From Siphonodentalium dalli (Eukaryota > Mollusca > Scaphopoda > Gadilida > Siphonodentaliidae): a stretch of 64,000 nucleotides of DNA. A model generated the notes under the pieces. The model was not told the origin of the DNA and did no database searches. It was given only the letters and a program-made list of their open reading frames with translations. Position numbers and translations under genes: made by a program. The stretch spans positions 234,980,944 through 235,044,943 of the forward strand of contig CP136061.1 in assembly GCA_032622095.1 (NCBI GenBank). Direction: 5' to 3'. The first letter of the stretch is position 1, and the number at the start of each line of letters is the position of its first letter. Below, piece by piece: positions 1 through 12,073 of the stretch.

Positions 1-142
1 TGAATTTTTATATTGTTTTGTTTAGCAATTATCAGGAACTTTGTTTCAAATATTCGGAGAAAGAAAAACTAACAAAAATAAAAACCACTTAACGAAATTC
101 CGAGAATGACGTCAATGGTCCGAATCGGCATCTCTGGTTTAG

Positions 143-331
143 ACTAGGTTTTATTCTATACCTGGTTTTACTCTAGTTTAAACTAGGTTTTAGTTGGAGT
201 AAAACATGTTATTTTTTGTAGTAAAACTAGGTTTTGTGGGACTAAAACTAGGTTTTAGTGTAGTTAAACCCAGTTTTGTCATAAACTCAGTTTTAGCTTT
301 TGGAATTCGATTTCAATTAAAACTAGGTTTT
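143..331. repeat. Short interspersed ACTAGGTTTT repeats
   Basis: The 10-mer ACTAGGTTTT occurs five times at 143, 182, 226, 247 and 322, in AT-rich sequence with related variants such as CCAGTTTTG and CTCAGTTTTAG between them. Spacing is irregular (39, 44, 21, 75), so this is a degenerate low-complexity cluster and not a clean tandem array. No coding frame is supported around it. Confidence 0.6.
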
Positions 332-904
332 ATTGGCGTGATAATGTTATGATAATAACGCTAATTATTTGTGGTGAATTGCCGATATAACGATCGGGGG
401 ATAATTACCTATATCTGATTTATCCGTACCATATGTCTCGTCTCGAAAATAAAATATACTTTTAACTATACTTTGAAAAAACATCAAAGTAAAACCACCG
501 TACCCAAGGTTTTACTAAGACCTAGTTTGTTGGGTTTTATTATTCGGTCGATTCTTTTCGCTCAGTATTGATGTTGTTTATTTGCGGATATGGGAGTGTT
601 TCTTTTGAATTGGGGAGTCGTTTATGCTCAGGCGTTTGTCACTCAATTTCCATGTGAAGTTCATAGCCATATAGGAGAGTCTGGGTGGAATTCGGGGAGG
701 CTATGTCGGTACTTATAATGTAACTTCAAACAAATATTCTGCTAGTATGATGCATGATTTCTTGATGTAAAGTTTTTTGCGATTCGCTCGTTCGGAGATC
801 GCTTTGGCGACAGAGGGCCAAAAAGGATCGGACTGATCCATTTGACACGTTCGACACGTTTTACTTTTGGAACTGATTCCCTATTCACAAAAAAATGTCT
901 GTTT

Positions 905-1320
905 CGGTCAATGTGACGACATGGGTTGATGCCCACCCAATCACACACTAGAAACACCCCAGCCCTCACTGTGGGGCGGGGTGGGTACCACCATGAGGGG
1001 TGAAATGGGGTACGGACCATTTTTTAGAACGGTGGGTGGGCCGCCCCGAATGCCCCCTAGAAACATCCCAACCCCTCACCGCTGGGTCCATACCCCATTT
1101 CACCCGCACGGGTGGTAACACCCTAGGTGAGGATGGGGATGGGGGTGTTTCTATGGGATATTTGATGGCGGACTACCCACCTACCAAATTGACCGAAATT
1201 CTAACCGTTCTCGAAAATGGTCCATACCCCATTTCGACCCCCTCGAGTGGTACCCCTTGGGTGAGGGGTGGGGTGTTTCTATTGGGTTTTTGGGGCGGGC
1301 CAATCACCCATGACCGAAAG
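905..1320. repeat. GC-richer inverted/direct repeat block
   Basis: Segments built on a shared core (CCATACCCCATTTC, then GGTGGTA, then GGGGTGTTTCTA, then a CCACCCA-like stretch) occur at about 1084-1202 and 1218-1320 in plus orientation. A third at about 905-1020 is in reverse orientation. The ORFs that cross it are side products of the repeat. Origin unknown; probably a fragment of a repeat family. Confidence 0.5.
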
Positions 1321-1365
1321 AGATATATTTTTGCGAATAAGGAAAGACATGTATTGTAATAACTC

Positions 1366-3160
1366 TCATGTCAGTATATTTTTTATTGGTACAAAGGTGG
1401 CATATACATAGGCGCGATAATCTCCACTGAACATGCACTGTGGTGATCCATTCATAATTGTCGTTGGACTATATCCATAAGCACGGCAAATCACTAGCAA
1501 TGTCACTGGAACAAAATGTTTTGTCCACGATTCTTTTAAGTCATGTGGCATTTGAAATAGATAAAATGGTAAGTAATGAAAAACTTTTGGCTAATAGCAA
1601 ATGTAAACACAATTGAAATGGCGAAAGACACGATGCAATTCGCAATAAACACTAGTCATCAGTCTTGATATGTGGATATTCAAATTGTGTTTATGGTTTG
1701 GTCTATCGCGCATATGCCATATCACAACATTGCATATTTATGGATGGCGGAAAGACAACGCAGATATCACCGCGGAATCAATTTACTGCGCACATACCCA
1801 CCTACCCACAACATTGCACATATATTCGAAAGTTATTTTCACTCAACGTCGACCTCATATCAGTGCGGCTGATGTGGCTTCCTAACACTTAGTCATTGCT
1901 GGAGTGTTTTAGGGGGGTACACATAACTGGGTGTAAGTCAGAGTTATCTGATCAGCTCAACTTGTTATGTACGCAGTAGAGTCCTCTTGCGTTTCTCGTG
2001 AAAACCTGGAAGTGCCATGTTCGAGTGCCTAATTGCTGTAAATGCATAGATCCACAGTGTGTGACTCATGTTCAATGAACATTTGACAAATAGAAATGAA
2101 CTCTGTCTCTATGTCTTTGTAAACATGTTCTCACTGGAGTCATGTTTGACCTTTAGTCACTGAACGGTAATTGATTGGTTGGCTATCAGAGCCATGTAGT
2201 ACCTATGGTTGAGAAAAAGAAATGTTGCTCATCCATACATGTATGTAGATGATAAATATATAAATATGTATGCATAAATATATGTCGATGATATTCCATT
2301 CCAAAATAGTACTATTGAAAAGGTAACTTTTCGCGTGATACCTACAATCAGCTACTAGAGCGAACAAACAATTTGAACGGTTGTTGAAGACTTCTGGCAC
2401 TTCAGCAACAAATCCTGCGCAAAGTATCACAAAAGGACACCTCGTCTCTGGATTTTGTTCTTCTTCGCAAAATTGAAATCACAGCCAAATTATGGGAGGT
2501 CATATTGTATTTTAATATCCACCTGAAAGCGAGTGTGGTTGTCACATATGTCGCACAAAATGACACCTACAACTGCGCATTTGTTGTTTTATTCTAGGTT
2601 AAGATTCTCAAAGGTGCAATTTTATAACTTTTGAGATGAGGGACGTTAAGTTTTCTGTCCCATATTTCGCAAATTAAAAGATATGTTAATGAAAGAACTA
2701 CTATTTTATATGACTAATGTAATGCAATGAATGTAATGACACGCGCTCTTGTTTTCCCGTATTTGTTTTTCACGAAGTGTTATAAATTTGAGACATGACA
2801 AAGCTCATCTGAATTTTTTCAATATATTTGACCGCCATAGTTTTGTCTCCGTCATGATGCAAACACAATAAATCGCCATTTAATAATGGAAAGACATATT
2901 CTAGCTAATACATCGCTATAAATAATACCACAAGACGTTCTTTGTCAGTATATCGCATTCGTTGTTCACAAAGTGTTGACATTATAATTAACCGCCATGC
3001 TGACCGCCATGTAGTGGATGCGACTTCACACTTTTTGTTTCTTTATCGTATTCAGCACAAATTAATTCCAAAATTTATGCTCAATTCTGTTTTGGCCTGG
3101 ACTACAATCCTCAGTGGCGCAGTTTATGACTATAAGGGTGGGTATGTTTTTGTCTATTAT
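1366..3160. other. No supported gene
   Basis: AT-rich sequence. A 61-codon minus-strand ORF at 1366-1551 and three overlapping plus ORFs near 1670-1890 show no recognisable domain, and I see no convincing splice context. Nothing else stands out before the repeat that flanks the retroelement at 3.16 kb. Confidence 0.4.
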
Positions 3161-3566
3161 TTTCTCAATTGATAATATGTATTAATGATGAATCTAAATG
3201 TTCTATGCAGTCAGTAAAATGATATACAATATACCACTGGGTACGTTCCCTTTCTGTCGTATTCCGTTCACTACGTTTTAAAATTAAAATTGAACGCCAT
3301 ATTGGATTATGATGGTCTTCTGATAACGAATATGGTGGCAATTTTCACTCGTATGTGTATTCTTTATTAAATACAATAAAATACTGCGCATTGGTTTTAT
3401 TTGTCTACAAATTAAAATAATTAACGGACTCGCGAAATAATACGAAAACTTTTTGTAGGTTGAAAAGGCTATACCCCATTAAATATACACCCACGCTGTT
3501 TACAAGTCAGAAGTCACTGGCGATAATTACGACACGCTTGCTTTCACACACAGTTCAATCAGCTTA

Positions 3567-4375
3567 TGCTCCATCTACTAGGATGACGTTTTTAGGCGTT
3601 ACATTAGATAAACTTTCATTGGAAGTTACAGAAGAGAGGGTTCGTGAAATTTTAAATCTTGTAAATATGTGGGGGAAAAAGCAAAACGCAACTGTAAAAG
3701 AAATTCAATCCTTGTTGGGCAAACTCCACTTTGTACCGGGGCGTGCATGTATTCGTGTCCCGAATTCTAAATTGGCTTCGCAAACTAAATTCATGTTAAT
3801 TTAATTCCAATGTATGTTAAAATGGATTTAAAGTGGTGGTCTCATTATTTGCATGAGTTTAATGGTTCTCCATGATGACATGGAGGACTGGTCTTCTCCG
3901 GACGAAATCATTTCGTCGGATTCGACAATATTTGCATGTGGTGGTCTGTGCGAAGACGAGTACTTCCATGCCAAGTTTCCCGAAGACACTCTTATCTTAT
4001 AATATGCACACACATTAATCAGTTATAATTAATGTCCATCGTGGTTTGTTTAAAATTATGGGGGCACAAGCTATCTGGTAAAAGAATTCCGATTAAGTGT
4101 GACAACAGTACTTCTGTTGCTGTTCTGAATAAAGGTCCATCCAGAAATGCAGTAATGCAATCATGTTTGAGAGAAATATGTTATATGGCGGCTTAATTTC
4201 AGTTCGACTTGCGAGCTGTTCATATAGAAGGCTGCGAAAATCGCTACGCTGATTGAGTGTCCATATGGGATAATGAAAACAAGTATCAAACATTGTTTCT
4301 TTCTCAATTTGGTCAATCAAAGCATGGAGAAACGGTAGTGAAAGATGAGCATTTCAGATTGTCAAGTGGTTGGTA
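3567..4375 (+). pseudogene. Reverse transcriptase C-terminus and RNase H relic (DIRS-like)
   Basis: The open stretch to 3804 contains TFLGVTLDKLSLEV and, further on, IQSLLGKLHFVPG, which match the end of the RT domain of DIRS-type elements. RNase H-like coding continues in shifted frames to about 4375, with CDNSTSVAVLNKG near 4098, then a segment around 4200-4260 containing an AVHIEGCENRYAD-like motif in one frame. Several frameshifts and stops interrupt it. The first 35 or so codons of the 3460 ORF are terminal-repeat sequence and not pol. RNase H would degrade the RNA strand during reverse transcription. Nonfunctional as read. Confidence 0.7.
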
Positions 4376-4427
4376 AAATATATAGCCTATTGGTATAAGT
4401 TAAATTAACATTTTTTCTATTTTAAGT

Positions 4428-5382
4428 GCTGAGCTTCTTTTACTGGAACAAGAAGCAAAGCACTCTATTTCAAGTGCTTTTGCACAGGGTACAAATAAAA
4501 ATCTCATCACACAATGGAGGGCATATTATTTGTTTTTTGTATATTTTGCATACAACCAGTACCTACAACTGTAAGCATTTTAAAGCTCTATTTACAATTT
4601 TTGAGTAGGAGTTTAAAAACAACTGATGCGATACGACATTATCTAAGTGGAGTTAGATTGCTTCATTTGAGACTTAGTCAATGTACCGAACTATTTGGTG
4701 CTTATGAGCTCACTCTTGCTCTACGTGGTATCGCCAGGCTTCATCCACGTTGTCCTCATCAAGCATTGTCAATTATCCTTGCAATACTTGAGAAAAATGT
4801 TAATATCCTGGACCATAATAACGCTCTTCATGCAACATATTGGTGCTTATTCATAGTAGCCTTTCTTCTCATGCGAATCAAATTTAGTGCCAACAAAAGT
4901 AATTTCCTTTGATGAAACAAAACAGCTACTCCGTGGGAGTTTCGTGGCTCATCACGTTTTTCAGTTAGTCATCATTACGTGGTCGAAGACCATTCAATAT
5001 GGCCAGAGGATGCTTAAATTACCATTAATCGAAATTCCCTTTGTCAGATATCCGCATATAAAAATATGGTTTCACTCATACCTGGAAATAGTGACGACCC
5101 AGCGTTTATGTGTGTACAAGGAAAACGTAAAATGGTAATAACTTATATACAAAAGTGCCTAATTGGGCATTGTATAAAGGCCATAGTCCTGGAACCGTCA
5201 GAATATTCTACTCACTCGTTCCGTCGTGGGGGTTGAAGTTTTGCTTTCCAAGCGAATATTCCAACAGAACTTATTCAACGGGAGATTGGGCCAGTGAAGC
5301 GTATAAACGATACCTCCATTATACACTTAATGACCACTTAGCTGTCGCAGAAAAGATGCGAGATTGTATCACTGATTCCTGA
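4428..5382 (+). pseudogene. Tyrosine recombinase relic of the DIRS/Ngaro-like element
   Basis: The N-terminal core-binding part reads in fragments from about 4428. The frame at 4514-4912 gives DAIRHYLSGVRLLHLRLSQ, LTLALRGIARLHPRCPHQAL and LHATYWCLFIVAFLLM, all typical of DIRS-type recombinases. Next, 4887-5138 holds VIITWSKTIQYGQRMLKLPL. The catalytic HSFRRGG box lies at about 5211-5231 in one frame, and the WASEAYKRYL box with the probable catalytic Tyr lies near 5290-5315 in the next. At least three frame changes separate these motifs, so the enzyme is inactive as read. It would have integrated the circular cDNA of the element. Confidence 0.8.
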
Positions 5383-5415
5383 GGAAATAATGTTGTTTTC
5401 TCTCTGCGGATACAC

Positions 5416-7680
5416 ACATTTTGGCGGCCTGCGGTGTGGACATATATATAGTACAACATTACATGACAGTGCATTATTTGTATTATTTTGAATAGAATAA
5501 TTACTTTTCATGCTAACATGTATGAATTTGGGTATTCAGATTATGTATAAATGTTCTAGATGTGATGATATGTATATTTAAATCATACATGTATTATATG
5601 TTTGTTCCTGTCTCGTTCCAAGCAATCCAATTACAATAAATCCATTCTAAAGAATTTGTGTTTCCCTGTGGCAATGCCACGTTAAAAAATATGCAAACCC
5701 ATCGCCTTATATATCCATATACGACTTGGTTCTGGGTTTTCGTGATCGCGAAACGATTTTCGGTGGCGGTCGGGAGTTTGCGTAATGTTGTGTTGTCGCT
5801 GTGACATTAGAATTTAATGAGTTCACGATATTTTACGAATTTCCCCAGCGTCTCCTCGAATTCGTGAAGGGATCGGGAGAACTAATTTGTATACACGTCA
5901 GACTATGAAGCTAGTTTGTCAATTGGTTTTATTTGTCTACAAATAAGGTAATTGACGAACGGCTCGCGAAATAATACGAAAACTGTTTGTCGCTTGAAAA
6001 GGCTATATACCCTTTAAATATACGCACACGCTGTTTACAAGTCAGAAGTCACTGGCGATAATTACGACACGATTGCTTTCACGCACAGTTCAATCAGCTT
6101 ATTTTGACGTGTTGGCTATTCATTGGCTAACCGGCATTCCGTTGTCAACTTTGTTGGCTAAGATATGTCAATTCGTCATTTATGGATTTGCTTTGAAAGA
6201 GACGGGACCTAATTTTTATGGTCATTTGAAACGGAAAAAACCCTAATTCCCTACCCACCCCAAAAAAATGCATATACATAATTCGTGCCGCTATAATTAT
6301 ATATGCATATCATGCGGTGTGGAAATATATTTAGTACAACATTACATGACAGTGCATTATTTGTATAATTTTAAATAGAATAATTACTTTTCATGCTAAC
6401 ATGTATGAATTTGGGTATTCAGATTATGTATAAATGTTCTAGATGTGATGATATGTATATTTAAATCATACATGTATTATATGTTTGTTCCTGTCTCGTT
6501 CCAAGCAATCCAATTACAATAAATCCATTCTAAAGAATTTGTGTTTCCCTGTGGCAATGCCACGTTAAAAAATATGCAAACCCATCGCCTTATATATCCA
6601 TATACGACTTGGTTCTGGGTTTTCGTGATCGCGAAACGATTTTCGGTGGCGGTCGGGAGTTTGCATAATGTTGTGTTGTCGCTGTGACATTGGAATTTAA
6701 TGAGTTCACGATATTTTACGAATTTCCCCAGCGTCTCCTCGAATTCGTGAAGGGATCGGGAGAACTAATTTGCATACACGTCAGACTATGAAGCTAGTTT
6801 GTCAATTGGTTTTATTTGTCTACAAATAAGGTAATTGACGGACGGATCGCGAAATAATACGAAAACTTTTTGTCACTTGAAAAGGCTATATACCCTTTAA
6901 ATATACGCGCACTCTGTTTACAAGTCAGAAGTCACTGGCGATAATTACGACACGATTGCTTTCACGCACAGTTCAATCACCTTATTTGGACGTGTTGGCT
7001 ATTCATTGGCTAACCGGCATTCCGTTGTCAACTTTGTTGGCTAAGATATGTCAATTCGTCATTTATGGATTTGCTTTGAAAGAGACGGGACCTAATTCTG
7101 ATGGTCATTTGAAAGGGAAAAAACCCTAATTCCCTACCCACCCCAAAAAAATGCATATACATAATTCGTGCCGCTATAATTATATATGCATATCATGCGG
7201 TGTGGAAATATATATAGTACAACATTACATGACAGTGCATTATTTGTATAATTTTAAATAGAATAATTACTTTTCATGCTAACATGTATGAATTTGGTTA
7301 TTCAGATTATGTATAAATGTTCTAGATATGCTGATATGTATATTTAAATCATACATGTATTATATGTTTGTTCCTGTCTCGTTCCAAGCAATCCAATTAC
7401 AATAAATCCATTAAAAAGAATTTGTGTTTCCTTGTGGCAAACTGGCAATGCAAACCCATCGCCTTATACATCCATATACGACTTGGTTCTTGGTTTTCGT
7501 AATCGCGAAACGATTTTCGGTGTGGCGGTCGGGAGTTTGCGTAATGTCGTGTTGTCGCTGTGACATTGGAATTTAATGAGTTCACGACATTTTGCGAATT
7601 TCCTCAGCGTCTCCTCGAATTCGTGAAGGGATCGGGAGAACTAATTTGTATACACGTCAAACTATGAAGCTAGTTTGTCA
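5416..7680. repeat. About 883-bp tandem repeat, 2.5 copies (A/B blocks of the retroelement)
   Basis: The same sequence starts near 5431, 6315 and 7198; the third copy stops at 7680 where the A block is missing. Differences are scattered point changes and small indels, so the copies arose from one unit fairly recently. No gene lies inside; the short minus ORF at 7397-7585 is a by-product of the repeat. Confidence 0.85.
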
Positions 7681-8060
7681 TTAGTGGTTCCAATCCCAGG
7701 CGATAACTTTGTTTCGAATTTTATGACATTGAACAGCGGGATAAATTTTTGCCTATTATTTTACCAATTGATAAGATGTATCAATGGTGAAACTAATGTT
7801 TGATATGAAATGGTATGCTATGTAGTCATTACAATAATATACATTTTACCACTGGGGACGTTCCTTTTCTGGATTTTTCGCTTCACTAAGTCTTAAAATA
7901 TTGGACGCTATCTTGGATTTTCATACTTTTCTACTTGTGAATAAGGATCGAAATTCTCATTTTACACTTGTTTTATATGTTCTACATTAAATGAAAGCAA
8001 ATACTACGCAGTATTCTATCATTCTTGGATACAATCCCCGGCTATGGTTATATTTCGAAT
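7681..8060. repeat. Diverged copy of the sequence flanking the retroelement on its left
   Basis: About 7750-8020 is homologous to about 3160-3390 (shared TATTATTTT..CAATTGATAA, ACCACTGGG.ACGTTCC, TTCACTA.GT.TTAAAAT). A further partial copy seems to start near 8035. The retroelement therefore sits inside an older, diverged tandem repeat. Confidence 0.55.
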
Positions 8061-8867
8061 TTTATGACATTGTGGATGATTAAATTTTTGCCAACAATTT
8101 CAATATATATAGGGACAGGATAATATAGTTATTACCTCCAGATAGCGAATACACCACTCTTTCCAAACATATATGATATGATGGGCTAGGTGAAGCGTAT
8201 AGAGTTGTATAGAGTTGGCGGGCGTCAGTTTCCATGAATCGTAATTATTTTTGGACGCAGAACGTTACATTATTTGCAATGACGTCGTGAAATCTCAAAC
8301 AAACCTGAAAAAGTAAGAAAGTTCGGATCTACTATCGCCACGTGTTGATGATGGGCCACATAATAATAAATATATCGCTCTGTTTATAGTGATTTGTTTA
8401 TCTTTTAACCAATTGTCTATCGCTGGTGGGGTACCTTCACAAATAGTCTTATCCTACATTGCTGTCACCAATTGCGACAAGGCCAAGAATCATTTTCGTA
8501 AACAATATAGAGTTACCTTCCTGCAAAAGTTGGCTTGAACATGTTCTACCGAAGAGTATCTCGAAAACTAAGGCCCTTTTTGGATGTGACCGCTCCACTA
8601 ATACGGTTCTTATTTTCCTCATCCCCATGATGTGAAATCAGTTTTTATTTATATAAATTATGTAAACTATATATAGTAATGTCATAGGGACAACATTACA
8701 AACAAACAACTTTTTTAATTATAATGACATCACAGGCGGGGGACTAACAACTCCCTCCTCCTCCTCCGCCTCATTGCTCAGGCCTAATAGCCTATATATT
8801 CATAAACCACGGTTCTACATACCCGATATGAGAAAATTCATATATTGAACCTGAAAATTGCATAAAT

Positions 8868-9420
8868 CCTAACATCTAGTGATCCAACTCCAGAAAAAAG
8901 CACACGTCTGCGGACAAGAAAGCAGGACGCACAGGGCCGACCATGGTTGTTCGGCCCGGTGTGAGAAAATTTTGAAAACTAAAGAAGAAAATCGCAATAT
9001 CCTAACATCTAGAGACTGGCCTCAGGCTTTCCTAGAGTTGGAAATTTCAAACTTAATACTCACCCTTAGGATGGAAAATTCTCAAATAGTTGACCATTTC
9101 AGTCCACAATTTTGTCCAAATGTAGTAAAATATTGTTTCCTTAAACTAATTAGCAATTTTGTGTTGGCCACGGGGGAGGGACCATGACACACCGGGTCGA
9201 CCATGATTCGGCCCGGCGTGTGAAAATTTTAAAATCTAAACAAGAAAATAGGAAAATCCTAGTATCAAGACTAGCCTCAAGCCTTCCTAGAGTTGGATAT
9301 TTCCAACCTGACACCCCCACTAAGATTGGAAAATTTGCAACCCATTTCAGTCCAAAAATTTGATAAAAAGTAGGAAAATATGCAAATATTGGACCAAAAA
9401 CAATAAATTCCCCCAATAAA
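8868..9420. repeat. Two-copy diverged tandem repeat (about 300 bp unit)
   Basis: The block at about 8935-9075 (GACCATGGTTGTTCGGCCCG, then AAATTTTGAAAACTAAA, then CTTTCCTAGAGTTGGA) recurs at about 9196-9305 with substitutions. The ORFs at 8879-9187 (plus) and 9150-9416 (minus) are products of this repeat and show no domain. Confidence 0.6.
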
Positions 9421-10229
9421 TTGTTTGAAAATCAAACTACAAGAACATTTTCAACTTATTTTTGGTGTGAAATTTACAACTAATGTTGTGTCATGTATGA
9501 GATTGCCAAATTTTGACAAAAATTGGTGGTGAGACACCCCAAAACGCCCTGTCGCCACGTCCCTGTTTGTATTGGGGCTCTTTTCCTGCGAAACGCCGAA
9601 TAATATGTTATATTTTGTAAGATGGATATTTGTTTCTTAAGCAACGTGACACTATAGTACAGTCAAACGAGGTGTGGGTTATTGATTCTATCATTTGACT
9701 TCTGTTACAGTGAAAGTAATGCCTCCAAAGTTTATCTACAGTGTCATTGATACTTTCGTATAAAAAGAGATAAAATGTTATGTTGTTCACCACTTTGCGG
9801 GTCTATTGCTCCTGTAAATGTTACGATTCGTTCAAAAACTAACCTCGATTGAAGCACCACAATGTGCATACGTCCACTGAATTGGTGTCTGTGAAATATG
9901 TCATCGCACCCTTCAAATCTCTATTAAACGGTGCATCGTTGTAGCAGCCCAAATAATCTACCGTATACGTATATCCTATGACATCTGAAAAGATACATTT
10001 ATCCAGAAATAATGTACGTATTGCACGTGGGGCGTACTCCGTTTCGGTCTAATGTCATATGGAATTTATTGCAAATAGGAGTGAATGTAGTGAAAGCGTG
10101 TCCGGGTACTTATATTGGGTAACCCAGATGAAACTATTATTTTATGTTTGGTGTTGCTATATACTGGAATACTGGAACACGTATTCAAAATCTTTGGAAG
10201 TAGAGGGTATCCTTGGTGTCGAGATCCGG
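9421..10229. other. No supported gene
   Basis: AT-rich sequence between the tandem repeat and the Polinton insertion site. A 61-codon minus ORF at 9608-9793 has no recognisable feature. Confidence 0.4.
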
Positions 10230-10358
10230 TGATTCAGAAAAAGTGGCTGGGTGCTCTGGCATATAAAGCTTTCCTGTAATGCACCGCTTCGGTTGGTGGA
10301 TAAATTGAACAATACTATAGAAGAAATAGCGATGACAAGTCGGACATACACCCAGCAA
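10230..10358 (+). pseudogene. Left half of an ORF interrupted by the Polinton
   Basis: The plus frame running into the insertion site reads LVDKLNNTIEEIAMTSRTY just before the target duplication. When one target copy is removed, this frame continues on the right side of the element at 25,840 for about 12 codons to a TAA and stays open beyond it. The product looks helical (coiled-coil-like) and I do not recognise it. It may be a gag/ORF1-like fragment of another element or a host exon; the in-frame TAA on the right side suggests a relic. Confidence 0.4.
10353..10358. repeat. Left target site duplication CCAGCA
   Basis: CCAGCA immediately precedes the left terminus (AGTAGTACGCGG) and is repeated exactly at 25834-25839 after the right terminus. 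Six-base duplications are the rule for Polintons/Mavericks. Confidence 0.9.
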
Positions 10359-10655
10359 GTAGTACGCGGGGCTTGTTCGCTTCACATCTTTGGCGGTAAA
10401 ATTGTTTGTACTAAAATATTCAACAAAAAAATTCAAAACCTAATTTTTTTTTTCCAAAATTTTAAAAAAAAAGTTTTTAAAAATCTCAAAAATTTATGAA
10501 ACTTTGAGTTTTCGGTCTCTTACTGAAAATAATCTCCTATTAAATGTCGAATGTTTTTAAATTATTTGCGTGTAATATCTTTTGTTATTGGCCAACTATT
10601 TTTGTTCAAACAAATTTTAAATATTTTTCATGAAACTCTGTTAATTTTATTAATC

Positions 10656-10893
10656 GATGTTTAGAAATAGCTTTATACCAATTATATGTGTATGGACTGG
10701 TCCGAGTCGCTGTAATTTTGGACATTGGCACTATAGGTATGAATGCATACATTCCAGTGTTTATCATCAGACGCGATGTTTAGAAATAGCTTTATACCAA
10801 TTATATGTGTATGGACTGGTCCGAGTCGCTGTAATTTTGGACATTGAAACTATAGGTATGAATGCATACATTCCAGTGTTTATCATCAGACGC
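10656..10893. repeat. 2 x 119-bp tandem repeat inside the left TIR
   Basis: A unit beginning GATGTTTAGAAATAGC starts at 10656 and 10775 and ends with CATCAGACGC. The copies are almost identical. The same pair is present in the right TIR at about 25,290-25,527, so the duplication predates or was homogenised with the terminal repeats. Confidence 0.9.
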
Positions 10894-10970
10894 AGTCTCG
10901 TCTATTACATCATATAATTGTCTCCACAATACCTGAAATAATTTGACACCATTACTCTTACATAAATAAT

Positions 10971-10980
10971 AAAGAGCGTT
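10971..10980 (+). promoter_or_regulatory. AAAGAGCGTT motif, left TIR
   Basis: AATAATAAAGAGCGTT pointing into the element. The identical 10-mer recurs at 19016, 22284, 22674, 22735 (plus) and 25200 (minus, right TIR). In both TIRs it faces inward, which would suit a promoter element; function is inference. Confidence 0.35.
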
Positions 10981-11604
10981 TATTCTTTACTTCTCTATCC
11001 CGATGAAGTTATTGAGTATATGACACACGTGCATTATCGCGAATTATTGGAAGAATTATTGAGATGTTGTACTATTTTGAAAGCAGTCACGCTCAGAAAT
11101 TACTACCCCGAATGAACTGACATATTCTATGGAACAAACTTTCAATTATGTACACACACATAATCACACGCGTCAATAGGGTAACACTGTATAGGTCGAA
11201 AAAGAGTGACACCTTGGATAAATTGACCAAATGACTGCTATTATATCTGTTGACAGCTATGTGTGGTCCGACTCGTTCAATTAAGTTATCGATAGCTTGT
11301 CTGAACATCATTACTTGTTTAACGGGTTATGATCACGTAAGGTTGATAAGCTGTGTCATTGTTAGCATTAACGCGATAATTAGTTATCAAAAATATGCAT
11401 ACATAATACGTACATGTGATAAGACACTCAATAATAGAAGTTACCTTTGTGTTGTTGTTATAACAACCTTACGTAATAACCACTTATCGACCTATTCATA
11501 CTTACGCTCATATATAATCTTATATAATGTTGCCTCATCTGTGCTAACTATTTTCGGGAGTTATGGTATACAAATATCTATGACGAAGCTTCCGTTTATG
11601 CATG

Positions 11605-11768
11605 TACAGACACGCTTTCAATTAAGCTATCGATAGCGTGTCTGAACATCATTAGTTGTTTCACGGGATATGATCACGTAAGGTGATAAGCTGTGTCAAT
11701 GTTAGCATTAACGCGATAATTAGTTATCAAAAATATCTATACATAATACGTACATGTGATAAGACACC
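11605..11768. repeat. Direct repeat of inner TIR sequence next to the left TIR
   Basis: The stretch from TTCAATTAAGCTATCGATAG to AATACGTACATGTGATAAGA repeats about 11,276-11,425 of the TIR with a few changes. It lies just inside the TIR boundary on the left only, so it is a partial duplication and not part of the symmetric terminal repeat. Confidence 0.8.
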
Positions 11769-12073
11769 GCACCAATGATGTTATAAGAACTGTAGGTTTT
11801 TATAATATTACAGGTTGCAGTGTCATCATGGTAATTCGTTTACACCAGTTTTTTACGTGTCTCTGAACATTAGAATGGTCCTCTGTATCTTCACCGAAGA
11901 TATTCGTTCCTGCCATAGCCTCTTCAACCTACACGTTCTCTTCCATCAACCTTATCAGACCACACTTCCGACCCATATAAAGCTGATCTACACACGCCTT
12001 CCATAACAAATGTTTACTTATGATGTATATAAGAACTGTATAGCTACTAATAAATAGGACACATTGAACAAAA
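11769..12073. other. 5' noncoding region of the ATPase gene
   Basis: No supported gene. TATATAAGAACTG occurs near 12028 about 40 bp before the ATPase start codon and could serve as a TATA-type core promoter; this is inference. Confidence 0.3.

Larger units (their letters stand above)
3391..7680 (+). mobile_element. Decayed DIRS/Ngaro-like tyrosine-recombinase retroelement with split direct repeats
   Basis: The left block (A1, 3391-3566) recurs downstream of the coding remains at about 5921-6100 and 6801-6985. A second block (B, starting CGGTGTGGA and ending GCTAGTTTGTC) occurs three times at about 5431-5920, 6315-6800 and 7198-7680. The order is therefore A1, ORFs, B1, A2, B2, A3, B3, a split-direct-repeat arrangement of PAT/Ngaro-type elements with one extra A-B unit of about 883 bp. 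A1 is fused directly to the C-terminal part of the reverse transcriptase, so gag and the front of pol have been lost by internal deletion. Class is inferred from this structure and from the RT/RNase H/YR remnants. Confidence 0.75.
10359..11592 (+). repeat. Left inverted terminal repeat of the Polinton
   Basis: Pairs with 24571-25833 as an inverted copy. The arms differ mainly in homopolymer lengths near 10,440-10,490, a short insertion on the right arm near 25,068-25,090, and few substitutions. The inner limit is the GAAGCTTC shared at 11,585-11,592. It contains a 2 x 119-bp tandem repeat and an inward-facing AAAGAGCGTT motif. The ORFs at 11,093-11,311 and 11,250-11,589 also occur in the other arm and are probably not genes. 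Confidence 0.92.

Noticed and set aside
11250-11589. 113-codon ORF in both Polinton TIRs (also 24571-24913)
   Set aside because: Identical in both arms because the arms are copies; no domain, and the opposite strand is equally open.
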